Shown: positions 32,935-42,736, counted from the first letter of the stretch. The stretch: DNA of 64,000 bases from Aestuariibaculum suncheonense (GCF_014596935.1 NZ_JACVXC010000002.1:441559-505558); one strand, 5' to 3'. Translations and numbers: made by a program. Notes: generated by a model from the sequence alone, not told the origin.

Positions 32935-35484
32935 ATGACCAAATATCTATTGACTGTCTTTACGCTTTTTGGTGTCACACTTTCTACCTTGGCACAACCA
33001 AAAGGCACAGATCCTGTTGCCGAAAAAAACATTATTATTACAGGAAGAGTGATCGATAAAGACATGAATATTCCTTTAGAATATGCGACAGTAGCATTCT
33101 TTAGTAAAGCAGAAAACAAAATTATTGACGGTTGTATAACCGATACTAATGGTAACTTTAGTATTCCTGTTGCTAAAGGAATTTATGATATTACAATAGA
33201 ATATATTTCCTACAAGAAAGTTACCCTAAGCAATAAAAACTTAACTAAAAATGAAAATTTAGGTACAATTGCACTAACCGAAGATTTAGCAGCGTTAGAT
33301 GAAGTTGAAGTGATTGCCGAAAAAACTACTGTAGAAATAAAACTCGACAAAAAAATATACAACATTGGTAAAGACCTTACCACTGCCGGAGGAACGGTTA
33401 GCGATGCCTTAAACAACGTGCCATCGGTTTCTGTTGATGTTGAAGGCGCTATTAGTTTAAGAGGAAACGAAAACGTGAAAATTTTAATTAACGGAAAACC
33501 TTCGGCTATGGCAGGATTTTCGGACTCTAATATTTTCAGTCAATTACCTGCCTCTGCTATTGAACGTGTTGAAGTTATTACGTCACCTTCTGCACGTTAT
33601 GATGCCGAAGGAACTGCCGGAATCTTAAATATCATTTTAAGACAAAAAGAAACCTTAGGTTTTAATGGTTCGTTTAACTTAACTATAGGTAATCCAGACA
33701 ACGTTGGGCTTTCTGCCAACCTAAACTACCGTACGGAAAAATTCAATCTTTTCTCTAATTTAGGATTTAGATACTCAGCACCTCCTAGAATTAGTTTTAA
33801 CGACAGTAAATATTCTGTAACAACCGAAGGTGGCGTTACAACAATTCCTGAATATGAAAGAATTATAGAAGATCAGGACGTAGACCGTATAAACAGAAAT
33901 TACAATGCCAACACCGGTATTGAATATTTCTTATCAGACAAAACCTCTTTAACAGCTAGTTTATTCTACAATTTTGGTAAAGATGAAGATTTATCTCTAA
34001 ACACTAGTGATCGTTATAACGGTGGAAGTATTGTTGAAAGAACATTAAGAAGTGAAAAACAAAGTGAAGACGATAACAAATATCAATTTGCATTAAATTA
34101 TATCACTAAATTTAATGATGATGGTCACGAATTAACAGCCGATTTTCAATATGAAAATGGATCTGAAGATCAATCAACCTACATTAATGAAAATTACGTC
34201 TTTACAGACAAAACCAATCCGGATACCTTTCAAAATGAAAATGTATTTTCTGTAGAAGACGAGAAAGAATATCTTTTACAAGCTGATTATGTTTTACCTA
34301 TAAATGACAAATCCCGCTTTGAAGCTGGTTACCGTGGTAATTTCAGAAATAAATTAACCGATTATATTTTAGAACAAGAAGACATTAGTGATGGCAGTTA
34401 CTTTGTTAATGATACTTTAACAAACATATTCGACTACACCCAAAATGTAAATGCACTATACACGCAATACGGAACTAAATTTGGAGAGTTCTCTTTTCTA
34501 TTAGGGTTACGACTAGAAAATACACAACTTAAAGGAAATATAGATTCTCGATTAACCGAAGAAGAACTACAAACTGCTTTCGGCTACCCTATAGACACAT
34601 CATTTGACAACAACTATCTGGGCCTGTTCCCTACAGTAAATTTAATATATAACTTGGCTGGGGAGAGTGAAGATTCTGAAGAAAATATATCTTTTGGTTA
34701 TAACAGACGTATTAACAGACCTAACAGTTGGTTTATCAACCCGTTCCCTTCACGTTCTAGCCGAACAACGGTTTTTCAGGGTAACCCTAACTTAGAGCCG
34801 GCTTTTGCCAGTGCTTTTGATATAGGTTACTTAAAACGTTGGGATAAATTAACTCTAACCTCATCTATATATTACCAGTACGAAACCGATTCTTTTGAAT
34901 TTATTCAGGAAAACACGGGCTACTACACTTCCGATGGTATCCAGATTACACGAAGAATACCCATTAATCTATCCAATAATACCAGAACAGGTGGAGAAGT
35001 TGGTATCATGTATAATCCTGAAAAGTGGTTACGAATCAATTCTAGCTTTAACTTCTTCCAGTTTGAAAAAGAAGGTGAATTCAATGGAATAGATTACGGT
35101 ACAAAAAACACAAGTTGGTTTGCTCGTTTCAGTAGTAAAGTAACTTTACCAGCCAGTATCGATTGGCAAACCAACATGAACTATAGAGGGCCAAGTGCCA
35201 CAGCACAAGGTGAAACAGAAGGAATATTCTCAATAGACTTAGCGTTCAGTAAAGATATCTTTAATAACAATGCGACCATTTCATTAAACGCACAAGATTT
35301 ACTAAACTCCAGAAAACGACGCTCTACAAGATTTACTGAAGGTATTGAAACTTATAGTGAATTTCAATGGAGACAACGTCAGGTAAACCTATCATTAATT
35401 TACAGATTCAACCAACAGAAAAAACAACGCGAGCGTCCAACTAATGGTGGTATGGATGATGACGATATGGGTGGTGGTTTCTAA
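32935..35484 (+). CDS. TonB-dependent receptor-like outer-membrane protein
   Basis: An 849-residue protein: signal peptide (1-20), carboxypeptidase-regulatory-like beta domain (about 33-110; GRVIDKDMNIPLEYATVAFF), plug domain (about 145-225; LRGNENVKILINGKPSA and IERVEVITSPSARYDAEGTAG), then a large barrel of the OMP_b-brl_3 type ending in aromatic-rich strands. The final 20 or so residues are a polar tail rich in Gly, Met and Asp. No SusD-like partner is next to it. This receptor class may import peptides, metals or small glycans; the ligand is unknown. Confidence 0.9.
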   Translation: MTKYLLTVFTLFGVTLSTLAQPKGTDPVAEKNIIITGRVIDKDMNIPLEYATVAFFSKAENKIIDGCITDTNGNFSIPVAKGIYDITIEYISYKKVTLSNKNLTKNENLGTIALTEDLAALDEVEVIAEKTTVEIKLDKKIYNIGKDLTTAGGTVSDALNNVPSVSVDVEGAISLRGNENVKILINGKPSAMAGFSDSNIFSQLPASAIERVEVITSPSARYDAEGTAGILNIILRQKETLGFNGSFNLTIGNPDNVGLSANLNYRTEKFNLFSNLGFRYSAPPRISFNDSKYSVTTEGGVTTIPEYERIIEDQDVDRINRNYNANTGIEYFLSDKTSLTASLFYNFGKDEDLSLNTSDRYNGGSIVERTLRSEKQSEDDNKYQFALNYITKFNDDGHELTADFQYENGSEDQSTYINENYVFTDKTNPDTFQNENVFSVEDEKEYLLQADYVLPINDKSRFEAGYRGNFRNKLTDYILEQEDISDGSYFVNDTLTNIFDYTQNVNALYTQYGTKFGEFSFLLGLRLENTQLKGNIDSRLTEEELQTAFGYPIDTSFDNNYLGLFPTVNLIYNLAGESEDSEENISFGYNRRINRPNSWFINPFPSRSSRTTVFQGNPNLEPAFASAFDIGYLKRWDKLTLTSSIYYQYETDSFEFIQENTGYYTSDGIQITRRIPINLSNNTRTGGEVGIMYNPEKWLRINSSFNFFQFEKEGEFNGIDYGTKNTSWFARFSSKVTLPASIDWQTNMNYRGPSATAQGETEGIFSIDLAFSKDIFNNNATISLNAQDLLNSRKRRSTRFTEGIETYSEFQWRQRQVNLSLIYRFNQQKKQRERPTNGGMDDDDMGGGF

Positions 35485-35501
35485 AGAACCACTACTCCAA
35501 C

Positions 35502-35536
35502 AAAAAAGGGAAGCTAAAATTAGCTTCCCTTTTTTG
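35502..35536 (+). terminator. Rho-independent terminator after the TonB-type receptor
   Basis: The perfect stem aaaaagggaagctaa / ttagcttccctttttt is followed by Ts. On the minus strand it could also serve the small gene at 35560-35736. Confidence 0.88.
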
Positions 35537-35559
35537 TTAATATATTTTCAAAAAAAATG

Positions 35560-35736
35560 TTAGGCGTTTTGACGCTTAGCTTTTTTCTCTTCTCTAATTT
35601 CTTTCATTCTTTCAATTAAAGCGCCTCCAATCCAGTAAGGAATTACGAACGTTAATAAGAAAATCATTAACCAAAACCCTATGGTTAAGATGGTTAAAAA
35701 AGCTAAAAATCCTAAATATTGGTCAAAATCGAACAT
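35560..35736 (-). CDS. Small membrane protein, 58 residues
   Basis: The frame reads MFDFDQYLGFLAF, then a hydrophobic helix spanning about residues 9-36 that ends in PYWIGGALI, then a basic tail (ERMKEIREEKKAKRQ). The promoter is nearly ideal for this phylum: TTG, 20 bases, TATCTTTG, and a start codon about 25 bases further on. It has the shape of a single-span inner-membrane protein with a cytoplasmic charged tail. I do not recognise a named family, and the function is unknown. Confidence 0.72.
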   Translation of the reverse strand: MFDFDQYLGFLAFLTILTIGFWLMIFLLTFVIPYWIGGALIERMKEIREEKKAKRQNA

Positions 35737-35766
35737 AATTGTTAAGTGTCTTTAAAAAATATGAAG

Positions 35767-35797
35767 CAAAGATAATATAAAGCTTTTTGTAATACAA
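35767..35797 (-). promoter_or_regulatory. Promoter of the 58-residue membrane protein
   Basis: On the minus strand TTG (35795-35797) is 20 bases from TATCTTTG (35767-35774), the standard Bacteroidota spacing. Confidence 0.7.
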
Positions 35798-35859
35798 TAT
35801 GAAACTAAAATTTATTAACAGAGTTTTTAAGAACAGTAAATCTACTTCATTTGAATTGT

Positions 35860-36303
35860 TTACTTATTTTCAGATAAATCTTTTACTATTTGAAGCGCTT
35901 TAGGAAAAGTTTCATAAAAATATGATTCATATTCTTTTACTGTATCTAATCCAACTTCAAGCGTAGTTACACCATTTGTTTCGGTTAAGGTATAGTCCTC
36001 CTTCGCACCTAACCAATCTTTCGTTTTTTCATTTGGAGGTAACTCAACACCTTGTTCAAGCATTCCTAAATGTTCAATTCCCATAAACTCATTGGTTATC
36101 CGTTTGTAAATTCGGCTACGCATGCCACTTCCCTTTCCATCTGTAAACAGCGCCGTACTACCTTCTACCCAATCTGTTTCTACCTGCGAATCTTCACTAA
36201 AAATTTTAGTCCATTGCGGGTAGGTTACTTTACCCCAAAGCACATTCCAAACCATTTCGGACTTGGCATTAATACCCACTTTAAAACTCAGTCTGTGTAA
36301 CAT
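35860..36303 (-). CDS. SRPBCC (START/AHSA1-like) domain protein
   Basis: A 147-residue single-domain protein with the helix-grip signs of the SRPBCC superfamily: an opening strand (HRLSFKVGINAKSEMVWNVL), a Trp-rich loop (TYPQWTKIFSE), strands ending FMGIEHLGMLEQ and a long C-terminal helix (SYFYETFPKALQIVKDL). Such domains bind small hydrophobic ligands or modulate chaperones; nothing points to a particular ligand. It appears to be a stand-alone gene between the small membrane protein and the peroxiredoxin. Confidence 0.8.
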   Translation of the reverse strand: MLHRLSFKVGINAKSEMVWNVLWGKVTYPQWTKIFSEDSQVETDWVEGSTALFTDGKGSGMRSRIYKRITNEFMGIEHLGMLEQGVELPPNEKTKDWLGAKEDYTLTETNGVTTLEVGLDTVKEYESYFYETFPKALQIVKDLSENK

Positions 36304-36402
36304 GATTAAATTCTTTTAAAATGATATTATAAATTTACCAGTTAATGTAAACAAAAAAGCACCGCCTTTTAATTTTAATGACGATGCTTTACAATTTAAG
36401 TG

Positions 36403-37044
36403 TTAATCTAAATTGGGTTGTGGAGTCATCCTTAAATAAGGTTTAACTTCTTTATGCCCTTTCGGGAATAAACTCGGAATTTCTTCATTGGTAATAGCCG
36501 GCGAAATCACCACGTCTTCTCCATTTTTCCAATTGGCTGGTGTTGCTACTTTATGATAAGCGGTTAATTGTAAGCTATCAATAACTCGTAACAATTCTTC
36601 AAAATTTCGACCTGTTGAAGCCGGATATGTAATGATTAATTTCACTTTTTTATCATCACCTATAACAAATACTGAACGCACAGTAAATTTTTCGCTGGCA
36701 TTCGGGTGAATCATATCGTATAATTCAGATACTTTTCGATCTTCATCTGCAATGATTGGGAAATTTACGGTGGTATTTTGTGTTTCATTAATATCACTTA
36801 CCCAACCTTTATGCGACTCTAAACCATCTACGCTAAGCGCAACTACTTTTACATTACGCTTTTCAAACTCATCTTTATATTTGGCTACTGTCCCTAATTC
36901 GGTGGTACATACCGGAGTGTAATCTGCCGGGTGCGAAAATAAAATCCCCCAGCTATCGCCTAACCATTCATGAAAATTGATATCGCCTTCGGTTGATTTA
37001 GCTGTAAAATTAGGTGCTACATCGCCCAGTCTAATTGCTGCCAT
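36403..37044 (-). CDS. 1-Cys peroxiredoxin (Prx6 group)
   Basis: A 213-residue thiol peroxidase that reduces H2O2 and organic hydroperoxides. The peroxidatic Cys46 is in the conserved HPADYTPVCTTELG. The Prx6-type C-terminal half (SLQLTAYHKVATPANWKNG and LFPKGHKEVKPYLRMTPQP) is present. There is no typical resolving cysteine near the C-terminus, which agrees with the 1-Cys mechanism. It is divergent from fumC and stands alone. Confidence 0.93.
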   Translation of the reverse strand: MAAIRLGDVAPNFTAKSTEGDINFHEWLGDSWGILFSHPADYTPVCTTELGTVAKYKDEFEKRNVKVVALSVDGLESHKGWVSDINETQNTTVNFPIIADEDRKVSELYDMIHPNASEKFTVRSVFVIGDDKKVKLIITYPASTGRNFEELLRVIDSLQLTAYHKVATPANWKNGEDVVISPAITNEEIPSLFPKGHKEVKPYLRMTPQPNLD

Positions 37045-37186
37045 AATACTTTATTTTTAAAAATTTAATTCCTACTAAATTAATCAATTTAATAGAATTA
37101 ATAAGAAGAAATTAACTTTTAATTTTTAAGTTGAAAAAAATTAATAAAACTACATCTTATCGTGCTTTTAAACTTCCTAAAAAACT

Positions 37187-37194
37187 TAACTTTG
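37187..37194 (+). promoter_or_regulatory. Candidate -7 element for fumC
   Basis: TAACTTTG fits TAnnTTTG and lies 26 bases before the fumC start codon. Confidence 0.55.
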
Positions 37195-37219
37195 TTACTT
37201 TAATTAAATCATTATTACG

Positions 37220-38617
37220 ATGAGTTTTAGAATAGAAAAAGATACTATGGGCGAGGTAAAAGTGCCTGCCGATAAACTTTGGGGCGCACAAACCGAGCGT
37301 TCAAGAAACAATTTTAAAATAGGGCCTTCGGCATCTATGCCATTAGAAATTGTTTACGGATTTGCTTACCTTAAAAAAGCTGCGGCTTTTACAAACTGCG
37401 AATTAGGGGTTTTACCTATTGAAAAGCGTGATTTAATCGCGGCTGTTTGTGATGAAATTTTAGAAGGAAAACATGACGATCAGTTTCCTTTAGTTATCTG
37501 GCAAACAGGTTCAGGAACCCAAAGTAATATGAATGTTAACGAAGTTATCGCTAATCGTGCTCAGCAATTAGCAGGTAAAGTAATTGGGGAAGGCGATAAA
37601 GCGATTCAGCCAAACGACGACGTTAACAAATCACAATCATCAAACGATACCTTCCCTACTGGCATGCACATTGCGGCTTACAAAAAAATTGTAGAGGTTA
37701 CACTACCGGGAGTAAAACAATTACGTGATACCCTTCAAAAGAAATCTGATGCCTTTAAAGCAGTTGTTAAAATTGGTCGTACGCACTTAATGGATGCAAC
37801 ACCTTTAACCCTAGGACAAGAGCTTTCTGGTTATGTGGCGCAATTAAACTACGGTATTAAAGCATTGGAAAACACTCTACCTCACTTAAGCGAATTGGCT
37901 TTAGGTGGTACTGCGGTAGGAACTGGATTAAATACACCAAAAGGGTACAGCAAACGTGTTGCTGAATATATTGCTCAGTTTACAAAATTACCTTTCGTTA
38001 CCGCTCCTAATAAATTTGAGGCACTTGCTGCTCACGATGCTTTAGTTGAAACTCATGGAGCTTTAAAGCAATTAGCGGTGTCTTTAAACAAAATTGCTAA
38101 CGATATTAGAATGATGGCTTCTGGACCAAGAAGTGGTATTGGAGAAATCATCATCCCAGCTAACGAACCAGGAAGTTCTATCATGCCTGGAAAAGTAAAC
38201 CCTACACAATGTGAAGCTTTAACTATGGTTTGTGCTCAGGTTATGGGTAACGACGTAGCCGTTTCTGTTGGTGGTTTACAAGGTCACTACGAGCTTAACG
38301 TATTTAAACCTGTTATGGCAGCAAACGTTTTACAATCAGCGCAATTAATTGGTGATGCTTGTGTAAGCTTTGATGAAAACTGTGCAGTAGGCATCGAACC
38401 TAACCACGATGTGATTACCAAATTATTAAACAACTCGTTAATGCTTGTTACAGCATTAAATACTAAGATTGGGTATTACAAAGCAGCAGAAATTGCCAAT
38501 ACGGCTCATAAAAACGGTACAACTTTAAAAGAAGAAGCCGTTAATTTAGGGTATGTAACAGCTGAAGATTACGACGCTTGGGTGAAACCAGAAGACATGG
38601 TTGGAGGCTTAAAATAA
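37220..38617 (+). CDS. fumC: Class II fumarate hydratase
   Basis: A 465-residue enzyme that interconverts fumarate and malate in the TCA cycle. The N-terminal [19 protein letters not shown], the [19 protein letters not shown] region, the [15 protein letters not shown] block and the signature [16 protein letters not shown] (near residue 318) are all as expected. The length fits the iron-free homotetrameric class. Aspartase is close in sequence but the SSxxMPxKxN context and length favour FumC. Monocistronic, with a clear terminator. Confidence 0.95.
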   Translation: MSFRIEKDTMGEVKVPADKLWGAQTERSRNNFKIGPSASMPLEIVYGFAYLKKAAAFTNCELGVLPIEKRDLIAAVCDEILEGKHDDQFPLVIWQTGSGTQSNMNVNEVIANRAQQLAGKVIGEGDKAIQPNDDVNKSQSSNDTFPTGMHIAAYKKIVEVTLPGVKQLRDTLQKKSDAFKAVVKIGRTHLMDATPLTLGQELSGYVAQLNYGIKALENTLPHLSELALGGTAVGTGLNTPKGYSKRVAEYIAQFTKLPFVTAPNKFEALAAHDALVETHGALKQLAVSLNKIANDIRMMASGPRSGIGEIIIPANEPGSSIMPGKVNPTQCEALTMVCAQVMGNDVAVSVGGLQGHYELNVFKPVMAANVLQSAQLIGDACVSFDENCAVGIEPNHDVITKLLNNSLMLVTALNTKIGYYKAAEIANTAHKNGTTLKEEAVNLGYVTAEDYDAWVKPEDMVGGLK

Positions 38618-38643
38618 TTAAACAACCTTTATTGATACCAAAG

Positions 38644-38678
38644 AAAAAACAGGTCATTAAAATGACCTGTTTTTTTTG
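38644..38678 (+). terminator. Rho-independent terminator after fumC
   Basis: The stem aaacaggtcatt / aatgacctgttt has a very short loop and a T8 tail. Confidence 0.9.
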
Positions 38679-38785
38679 TTGGTTAGTTAGCTATTAATCT
38701 TTCTTTTGTTAGTTAATTAGGTATACTTAAGAAAGGAATTCCTGCCAAATATATTACTTAACAGCTTTCAATCAATTAACAAATG

Positions 38786-39361
38786 TTAATTGATTTCACT
38801 TTTTTTTCTAATACGACTTAACTGAACTGGAGTAATTCCCAAATAAGATGCGATGTGATACTGAGGTATAATCTTATCGACATCAGGAATTTGCTTCTTT
38901 AATTCCACATATCTATCTTTTGCTTCAAGGGATATTAAGTCAACCAGACGTTTTTCATATAAAACATAAAACGATTGGAGAATTTTGTTGTACAGTTTAC
39001 TAACCGATAAATTAGTTTCGGCTAATTCCATAACCTTTTTAAAATCGACTTCATGAATTTCACAATCGGTAAGCGTCTCAAAAACAAATTGTGAAGGTTG
39101 ATTTTTCATTAAGGCAGTTAAGGATCCAAAAAAACTGTTAGACAAGTAAAAGCTCTTATTAAACTCTTTACCCGACTCGGTACAAATATAACACCTAACA
39201 ACGCCCGAAAGCAGTAAATATACCTTGTTAGGAACTTCATTTATTTTAACAAGTTGCGTACCCTGTTTTAGTGTTTTTAATTCTGACACCTTTAAAAGTT
39301 CTTCAAATGTTTCATTAGAAATACTTGAAAAAGTATTTAAAATTTCTTCTTCTAATTGCAT
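38786..39361 (-). CDS. Crp/Fnr-family transcriptional regulator
   Basis: A 191-residue regulator with an N-terminal cyclic-nucleotide-binding-like barrel (about 20-115; LKQGTQLVKINEVPNKVYLLLSG) and a C-terminal winged HTH that reads QYHIASYLGITPVQLSRIR at about 165-185. The consensus Arg of the cAMP pocket is not evident, so the ligand may differ or be absent. A strong promoter with a leader of about 120 bases precedes it. No target gene is visible next to it. Confidence 0.87.
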   Translation of the reverse strand: MQLEEEILNTFSSISNETFEELLKVSELKTLKQGTQLVKINEVPNKVYLLLSGVVRCYICTESGKEFNKSFYLSNSFFGSLTALMKNQPSQFVFETLTDCEIHEVDFKKVMELAETNLSVSKLYNKILQSFYVLYEKRLVDLISLEAKDRYVELKKQIPDVDKIIPQYHIASYLGITPVQLSRIRKKSEIN

Positions 39362-39489
39362 TCTATTAATAAAATTTAAAGCATTAGTACATGCTTATTA
39401 TTGTTAGTTAGTAATAACAGATGCATTATTTAACAAAAGGAATGAGTTGCTATTAATCTCCTAAGTTTTACTGATGCAGCGTAATACAC

Positions 39490-39520
39490 CAAATGTAAAA
39501 GTTATACACTGATATCACAA
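39490..39520 (-). promoter_or_regulatory. Promoter of the Crp/Fnr-family gene
   Basis: On the minus strand TTG (39518-39520), 20 bases, then TACATTTG (39490-39497): a full Bacteroidota consensus. The leader to the ATG at 39361 is about 120 bases. Confidence 0.65.
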
Positions 39521-39582
39521 AATTTCAATTAAAATTCGAGCAAGAGCCAAATAATTTCCTTTAAACGACAGTTTATTGTATG

Positions 39583-39612
39583 AAAAAACCCCAAGCTTGC
39601 ACTTGAGGTTTT
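39583..39612 (-). terminator. Terminator of the coiled-coil protein gene
   Basis: On the minus strand aaaacctcaag / cttggggtttt with a short loop is followed by TT runs, about 20 bases past the stop at 39633. Confidence 0.75.
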
Positions 39613-39632
39613 ATTATTTGGGGTATATCGGT

Positions 39633-40517
39633 TTACTTCAGCGTAAATTCTGATGTAGATACTAAATCTTTTTCATTAAAAACATTCACAATGTAGCGAC
39701 CTTTATCGAAATCTTCATCACCTCTTGGCGCTATAAATTCACATACATTTAAGTTTGCATTTTCGTAGTTAAACTTACTTATTACACTGTAGTTTAAGGT
39801 CACCTCATCAAACTGTACTTGCTCGTTTAAACCAATAATATTGTTTTTAGGATCGATAACCTGAATGTATAATTCCTGATCTCCGGCTTGTACCAATCTG
39901 TTTTTAGCTACAATAAAACACACTCTAATTTTATCACTACGCCCTGCTCGCTCTGTTGGAATAACTTTACCTGATGTTCTTACAATAACTCCAGAAGCTT
40001 TTAAATCTACTGCAGAAAGCACTGCTGCATTAGAAACTACTTCAGCTAAAGCTGTATTTTGTATTAATAACGAATCGTTAAACATGGTGCGCTCTTCTAA
40101 ACGAACACGTGTACTGTCTAAAGACGTTGCTAAGTAAGCATTCTGTACTTTTAACGAATCGTTTTGAGCTAACAATACGTCCATTTCCTTTTGTAAAGAC
40201 ACATATTTTTGTTTGTATCGCCATAAGCTTTTCACGTTAGTTTCTGAGATTTTTAATGAATCTATCAACCCTTGAATACGTGCACGAGCTTCAATTAAAT
40301 TTTGATTGGCAACTTCATTTTCACCTATAGCTTCGTCGTACTGACTAGCCATTAGGCTTAATTCATCCATTACCTTTTGTTTCTCTTCTGTTAAATCTTT
40401 CTGAACTTTGTTACTTTCCTGATACAAGTTCATTGAATAGAATGCTGTTCCTAAAAATAGAACCAGAGCAATCCCCAACGCAACCTTCAGACCGATACTG
40501 CTTTTGTTGTTTTCCAT
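39633..40517 (-). CDS. Membrane-anchored coiled-coil protein of unknown function
   Basis: A 294-residue protein. After a short cytoplasmic start it has one hydrophobic segment (about 10-28; LKVALGIALVLFLGTAFYS), then about 130 residues of heptad-patterned coiled coil (LTEEKQKVMDELSLMASQYD through LEERTMFNDSLLIQNTAL), then a C-terminal beta domain (about 170-294; IRVCFIVAKNRLVQAGDQE, ELYIQVIDPKNNIIGLNEQV, FEFIAPRGDEDFDKG-like ending). Similar proteins are common in flavobacteria. An envelope or cell-division role is only a guess. The gene is divergent from hutG. Confidence 0.75.
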   Translation of the reverse strand: MENNKSSIGLKVALGIALVLFLGTAFYSMNLYQESNKVQKDLTEEKQKVMDELSLMASQYDEAIGENEVANQNLIEARARIQGLIDSLKISETNVKSLWRYKQKYVSLQKEMDVLLAQNDSLKVQNAYLATSLDSTRVRLEERTMFNDSLLIQNTALAEVVSNAAVLSAVDLKASGVIVRTSGKVIPTERAGRSDKIRVCFIVAKNRLVQAGDQELYIQVIDPKNNIIGLNEQVQFDEVTLNYSVISKFNYENANLNVCEFIAPRGDEDFDKGRYIVNVFNEKDLVSTSEFTLK

Positions 40518-40624
40518 AATTTCTTGTTTTTAATGATTAAAATGTACGTTGTTTAATATTTTTTACTTTTACAATGCCACAAATAAATAATGATGTAATT
40601 TCGTTTCAAAATTTATTTACTCAC

Positions 40625-41647
40625 ATGGATAAACTTTCTTTATTCGATAAAAATAGTTTAAATAAACTATTAAACAAACGTTCCGGCGAATCCAAGTTTG
40701 GTCAAGACATTAAGCTCTTAACCAGCATTTCCAATATATACGACCAACTTAAAAGTTTGGACGTCAAGTATGTAATAATTGGTTTGCCTGAAGATGTAGG
40801 GGTATTTGCTAACCACGGAAAATCCGGCACCTCTAAAACGTGGGAAATCACCTTAAAAACCTTGCTAAATATACAGAGTAACGAGTTTACAACTCCTGAA
40901 AAAGTTTTAATTTTAGGGCATTTAGATTTTTCTGAAGAATTAAAAAAATTAGCACTTCTAAATCCAGATAAAAGAAAAAGTTTTATCAAAGCGAGAGACC
41001 TTGTAAAAGAAATTGACACGCATGTTTCCTATATAATCCATCAAATTGTTTTGGCTGGTAAAAAACCAATCATCATCGGTGGCGGGCATAATAATGCCTA
41101 CGGAAATATTAAAGGAACCAGTTTAGCTTTAGGCAAACCTATTAATGCGGTAAATTTTGATGCGCATTCCGATTTTAGAGCTGAAGAAGGTCGACACAGT
41201 GGCAACGGCTTCAGTTATGCACATTCTGAAGGTTTTTTGAAAAACTATTACATTTTTGGGTTACAGCAAAACTACACCTCAAGAGCGCTATTTAAAACAC
41301 TTAAAAAATTAGAAAACATTCAATACACCACGTTTGAAGATATTGAAATCACACACAAAATAAAATTTTCTGCCGCTATGAAGGAGGCTTTCGATTTTGT
41401 TTCAAACAATCCTTATGGTATTGAAATTGATTGTGACACTATTGAAAACATACCGAGTAGTGCCATGACGCCAAGTGGTTTTTCGGTGAATAATGCCAGA
41501 CGCTTTGTGAGCTATTTTGCCGAAAATTCAAATGCAAGTTATTTACACATTTGTGAGGCTGCACCAACCCATAAAACAGAAAATCAAGTAGGTAAACTGA
41601 TTACCTATTTAATAACTGACTTTATTAATGCACAAAACAACCTTTAG
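40625..41647 (+). CDS. hutG: Formimidoylglutamase / arginase-fold ureohydrolase
   Basis: A 340-residue protein from the ATG at 40625. An ATG at 40574 would add 17 residues but sits only a few bases from a TAcTTTTa-like element. The binuclear manganese site of ureohydrolases is seen: GGGHNNAYGN, NFDAHSDFRAEEG and EIDCDTIENIPSSAM. The domain order fits formimidoylglutamase of histidine breakdown better than arginase, because the flavobacterial HutG group shares the N-terminal HRSGE/RSGESKFG-like segment. No other hut gene is nearby, so arginase or agmatinase remains possible. It converges on nudK with a four-base overlap of stops. Confidence 0.78.
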   Translation: MDKLSLFDKNSLNKLLNKRSGESKFGQDIKLLTSISNIYDQLKSLDVKYVIIGLPEDVGVFANHGKSGTSKTWEITLKTLLNIQSNEFTTPEKVLILGHLDFSEELKKLALLNPDKRKSFIKARDLVKEIDTHVSYIIHQIVLAGKKPIIIGGGHNNAYGNIKGTSLALGKPINAVNFDAHSDFRAEEGRHSGNGFSYAHSEGFLKNYYIFGLQQNYTSRALFKTLKKLENIQYTTFEDIEITHKIKFSAAMKEAFDFVSNNPYGIEIDCDTIENIPSSAMTPSGFSVNNARRFVSYFAENSNASYLHICEAAPTHKTENQVGKLITYLITDFINAQNNL

Positions 41648-42240
41648 TTGTTTTGTGCATTTAACAGGTTATGAATTATAGCATACTGTAACAGTACAAT
41701 AGTTCTGGTATCCTGAATCTTTCCGGTATGAAGCATATCAATAGCTTCTGAAAAAGGTAATTCTAATACCTCAATATCTTCATGCTCACTTTCTAGTCCG
41801 CCACCTTCATTCACTTTCATATCATCTGTATATTCACCAATAAAAAAATGCATCTTTTCAGTCATAACACCAGGTGAAGAATAGGCTTCATAAACTTTTT
41901 TAACGCCTTTTAACCGATACCCTACTTCCTCTTCGGTTTCTCTTATGATGCAAGCCTCTGGGTGGTCTTTATCTAACATACCTGCACAAATCTCCACCAA
42001 ATAACCATCTTCATTATCGTTCATAAAGGTTGGCATTCTAAACTGTTTGGTCAAAATAACCGTTTGCTTTGCTTTGTTATACAATAAAATACCCGCTCCA
42101 TCACCTCTATCGTAAACTTCACGCATTTGGGTAACCCATTCACCATTACGCATTAAATATTTAAAGGTTAGCTTATTTAACACATAATAATTATCGGATA
42201 ACAACTGAGTATTTATATCTTTTACTCGAATGTCTTTCAT
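41644..42240 (-). CDS. nudK: NUDIX hydrolase, GDP-mannose pyrophosphatase-like
   Basis: A 198-residue enzyme hydrolysing nucleoside-diphosphate sugars. The Nudix box region reads GMLDKDHPEACIIRETEEEVGY, shortened here to its key residues Gly, Glu-Ala, Arg-Glu-Thr-Glu-Glu-Glu and Gly, with the two-residue insertion typical of NudK. The C-terminal motif SEHEDIEVLELPFSEA followed by KIQDTRTIVLLQY is also NudK-like. ADP-ribose pyrophosphatase is the main alternative. It has no operon partner. Confidence 0.85.
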   Translation of the reverse strand: MKDIRVKDINTQLLSDNYYVLNKLTFKYLMRNGEWVTQMREVYDRGDGAGILLYNKAKQTVILTKQFRMPTFMNDNEDGYLVEICAGMLDKDHPEACIIRETEEEVGYRLKGVKKVYEAYSSPGVMTEKMHFFIGEYTDDMKVNEGGGLESEHEDIEVLELPFSEAIDMLHTGKIQDTRTIVLLQYAIIHNLLNAQNN

Positions 42241-42425
42241 TTCAATTTGCTTCTAAATCTTATGAAAAGATAATACTTTTTAAAAAATTTCACACCTTTT
42301 ACTCTAATCTGTTTTCAATGAAAACCCCATATAAATAAAGGCTTTACAATTAAAACACATAATACACTTCTTACAAATAAACACCTAACAATATCATTTT
42401 TAATCATTTAATCAACAAAATATCT

Positions 42426-42433
42426 TATATTTG
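42426..42433 (+). promoter_or_regulatory. Candidate -7 element for the 76-residue membrane protein
   Basis: TATATTTG fits TAnnTTTG and lies 24 bases before the start codon at 42457. The region 42241-42425 is AT-rich with no gene seen. Confidence 0.5.
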
Positions 42434-42456
42434 AGAAGCTATTAAAGCATTCTGTT

Positions 42457-42687
42457 ATGCTACCTACAAAACTATCGGCGTCTAGGCTTTTAATAAGTCA
42501 ATTAGACATAGTAACTGTACTTGTTATAGTCGTTATATTCTTTTCAATACTCCTTGTTTTGGGTATTAGAAAATCTTATAAACTAAAGAAGGAAAACGAA
42601 CGACTTGACAAAATAAGTGAAGAAATGGCCCGTAAGGAAGAAAAATACCGAGATTTCACCGAAGGCCACATGTATAACAACAACTAA
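42457..42687 (+). CDS. Small single-span membrane protein, 76 residues
   Basis: One strong hydrophobic helix (about 18-37; VTVLVIVVIFFSILLVLGI) is followed by a basic, then Lys/Glu-rich amphipathic helix (SYKLKKENERLDKISEEMAR) that could form a short coiled coil, and an Asn-rich end. This is the shape of a small inner-membrane scaffold or regulator. A TAnnTTTG element is upstream and a strong terminator downstream. I do not recognise a named family. Confidence 0.75.
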   Translation: MLPTKLSASRLLISQLDIVTVLVIVVIFFSILLVLGIRKSYKLKKENERLDKISEEMARKEEKYRDFTEGHMYNNN

Positions 42688-42704
42688 ACTTTAAGAAGAA
42701 AAAT

Positions 42705-42736
42705 AAAAAAGCCAGCTTATTCAGCTGGCTTTTTTA
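42705..42736. terminator. Bidirectional terminator between the small gene and ettA
   Basis: The stem aaaaagccagct / agctggcttttt is flanked by A and T runs and can end transcription from either side. Confidence 0.87.

Noticed and set aside
40702-41019. A 105-codon open frame on the minus strand opposite hutG.
   Set aside because: Antisense to a conserved enzyme; Ser/Leu-rich composition is that of a shadow frame.
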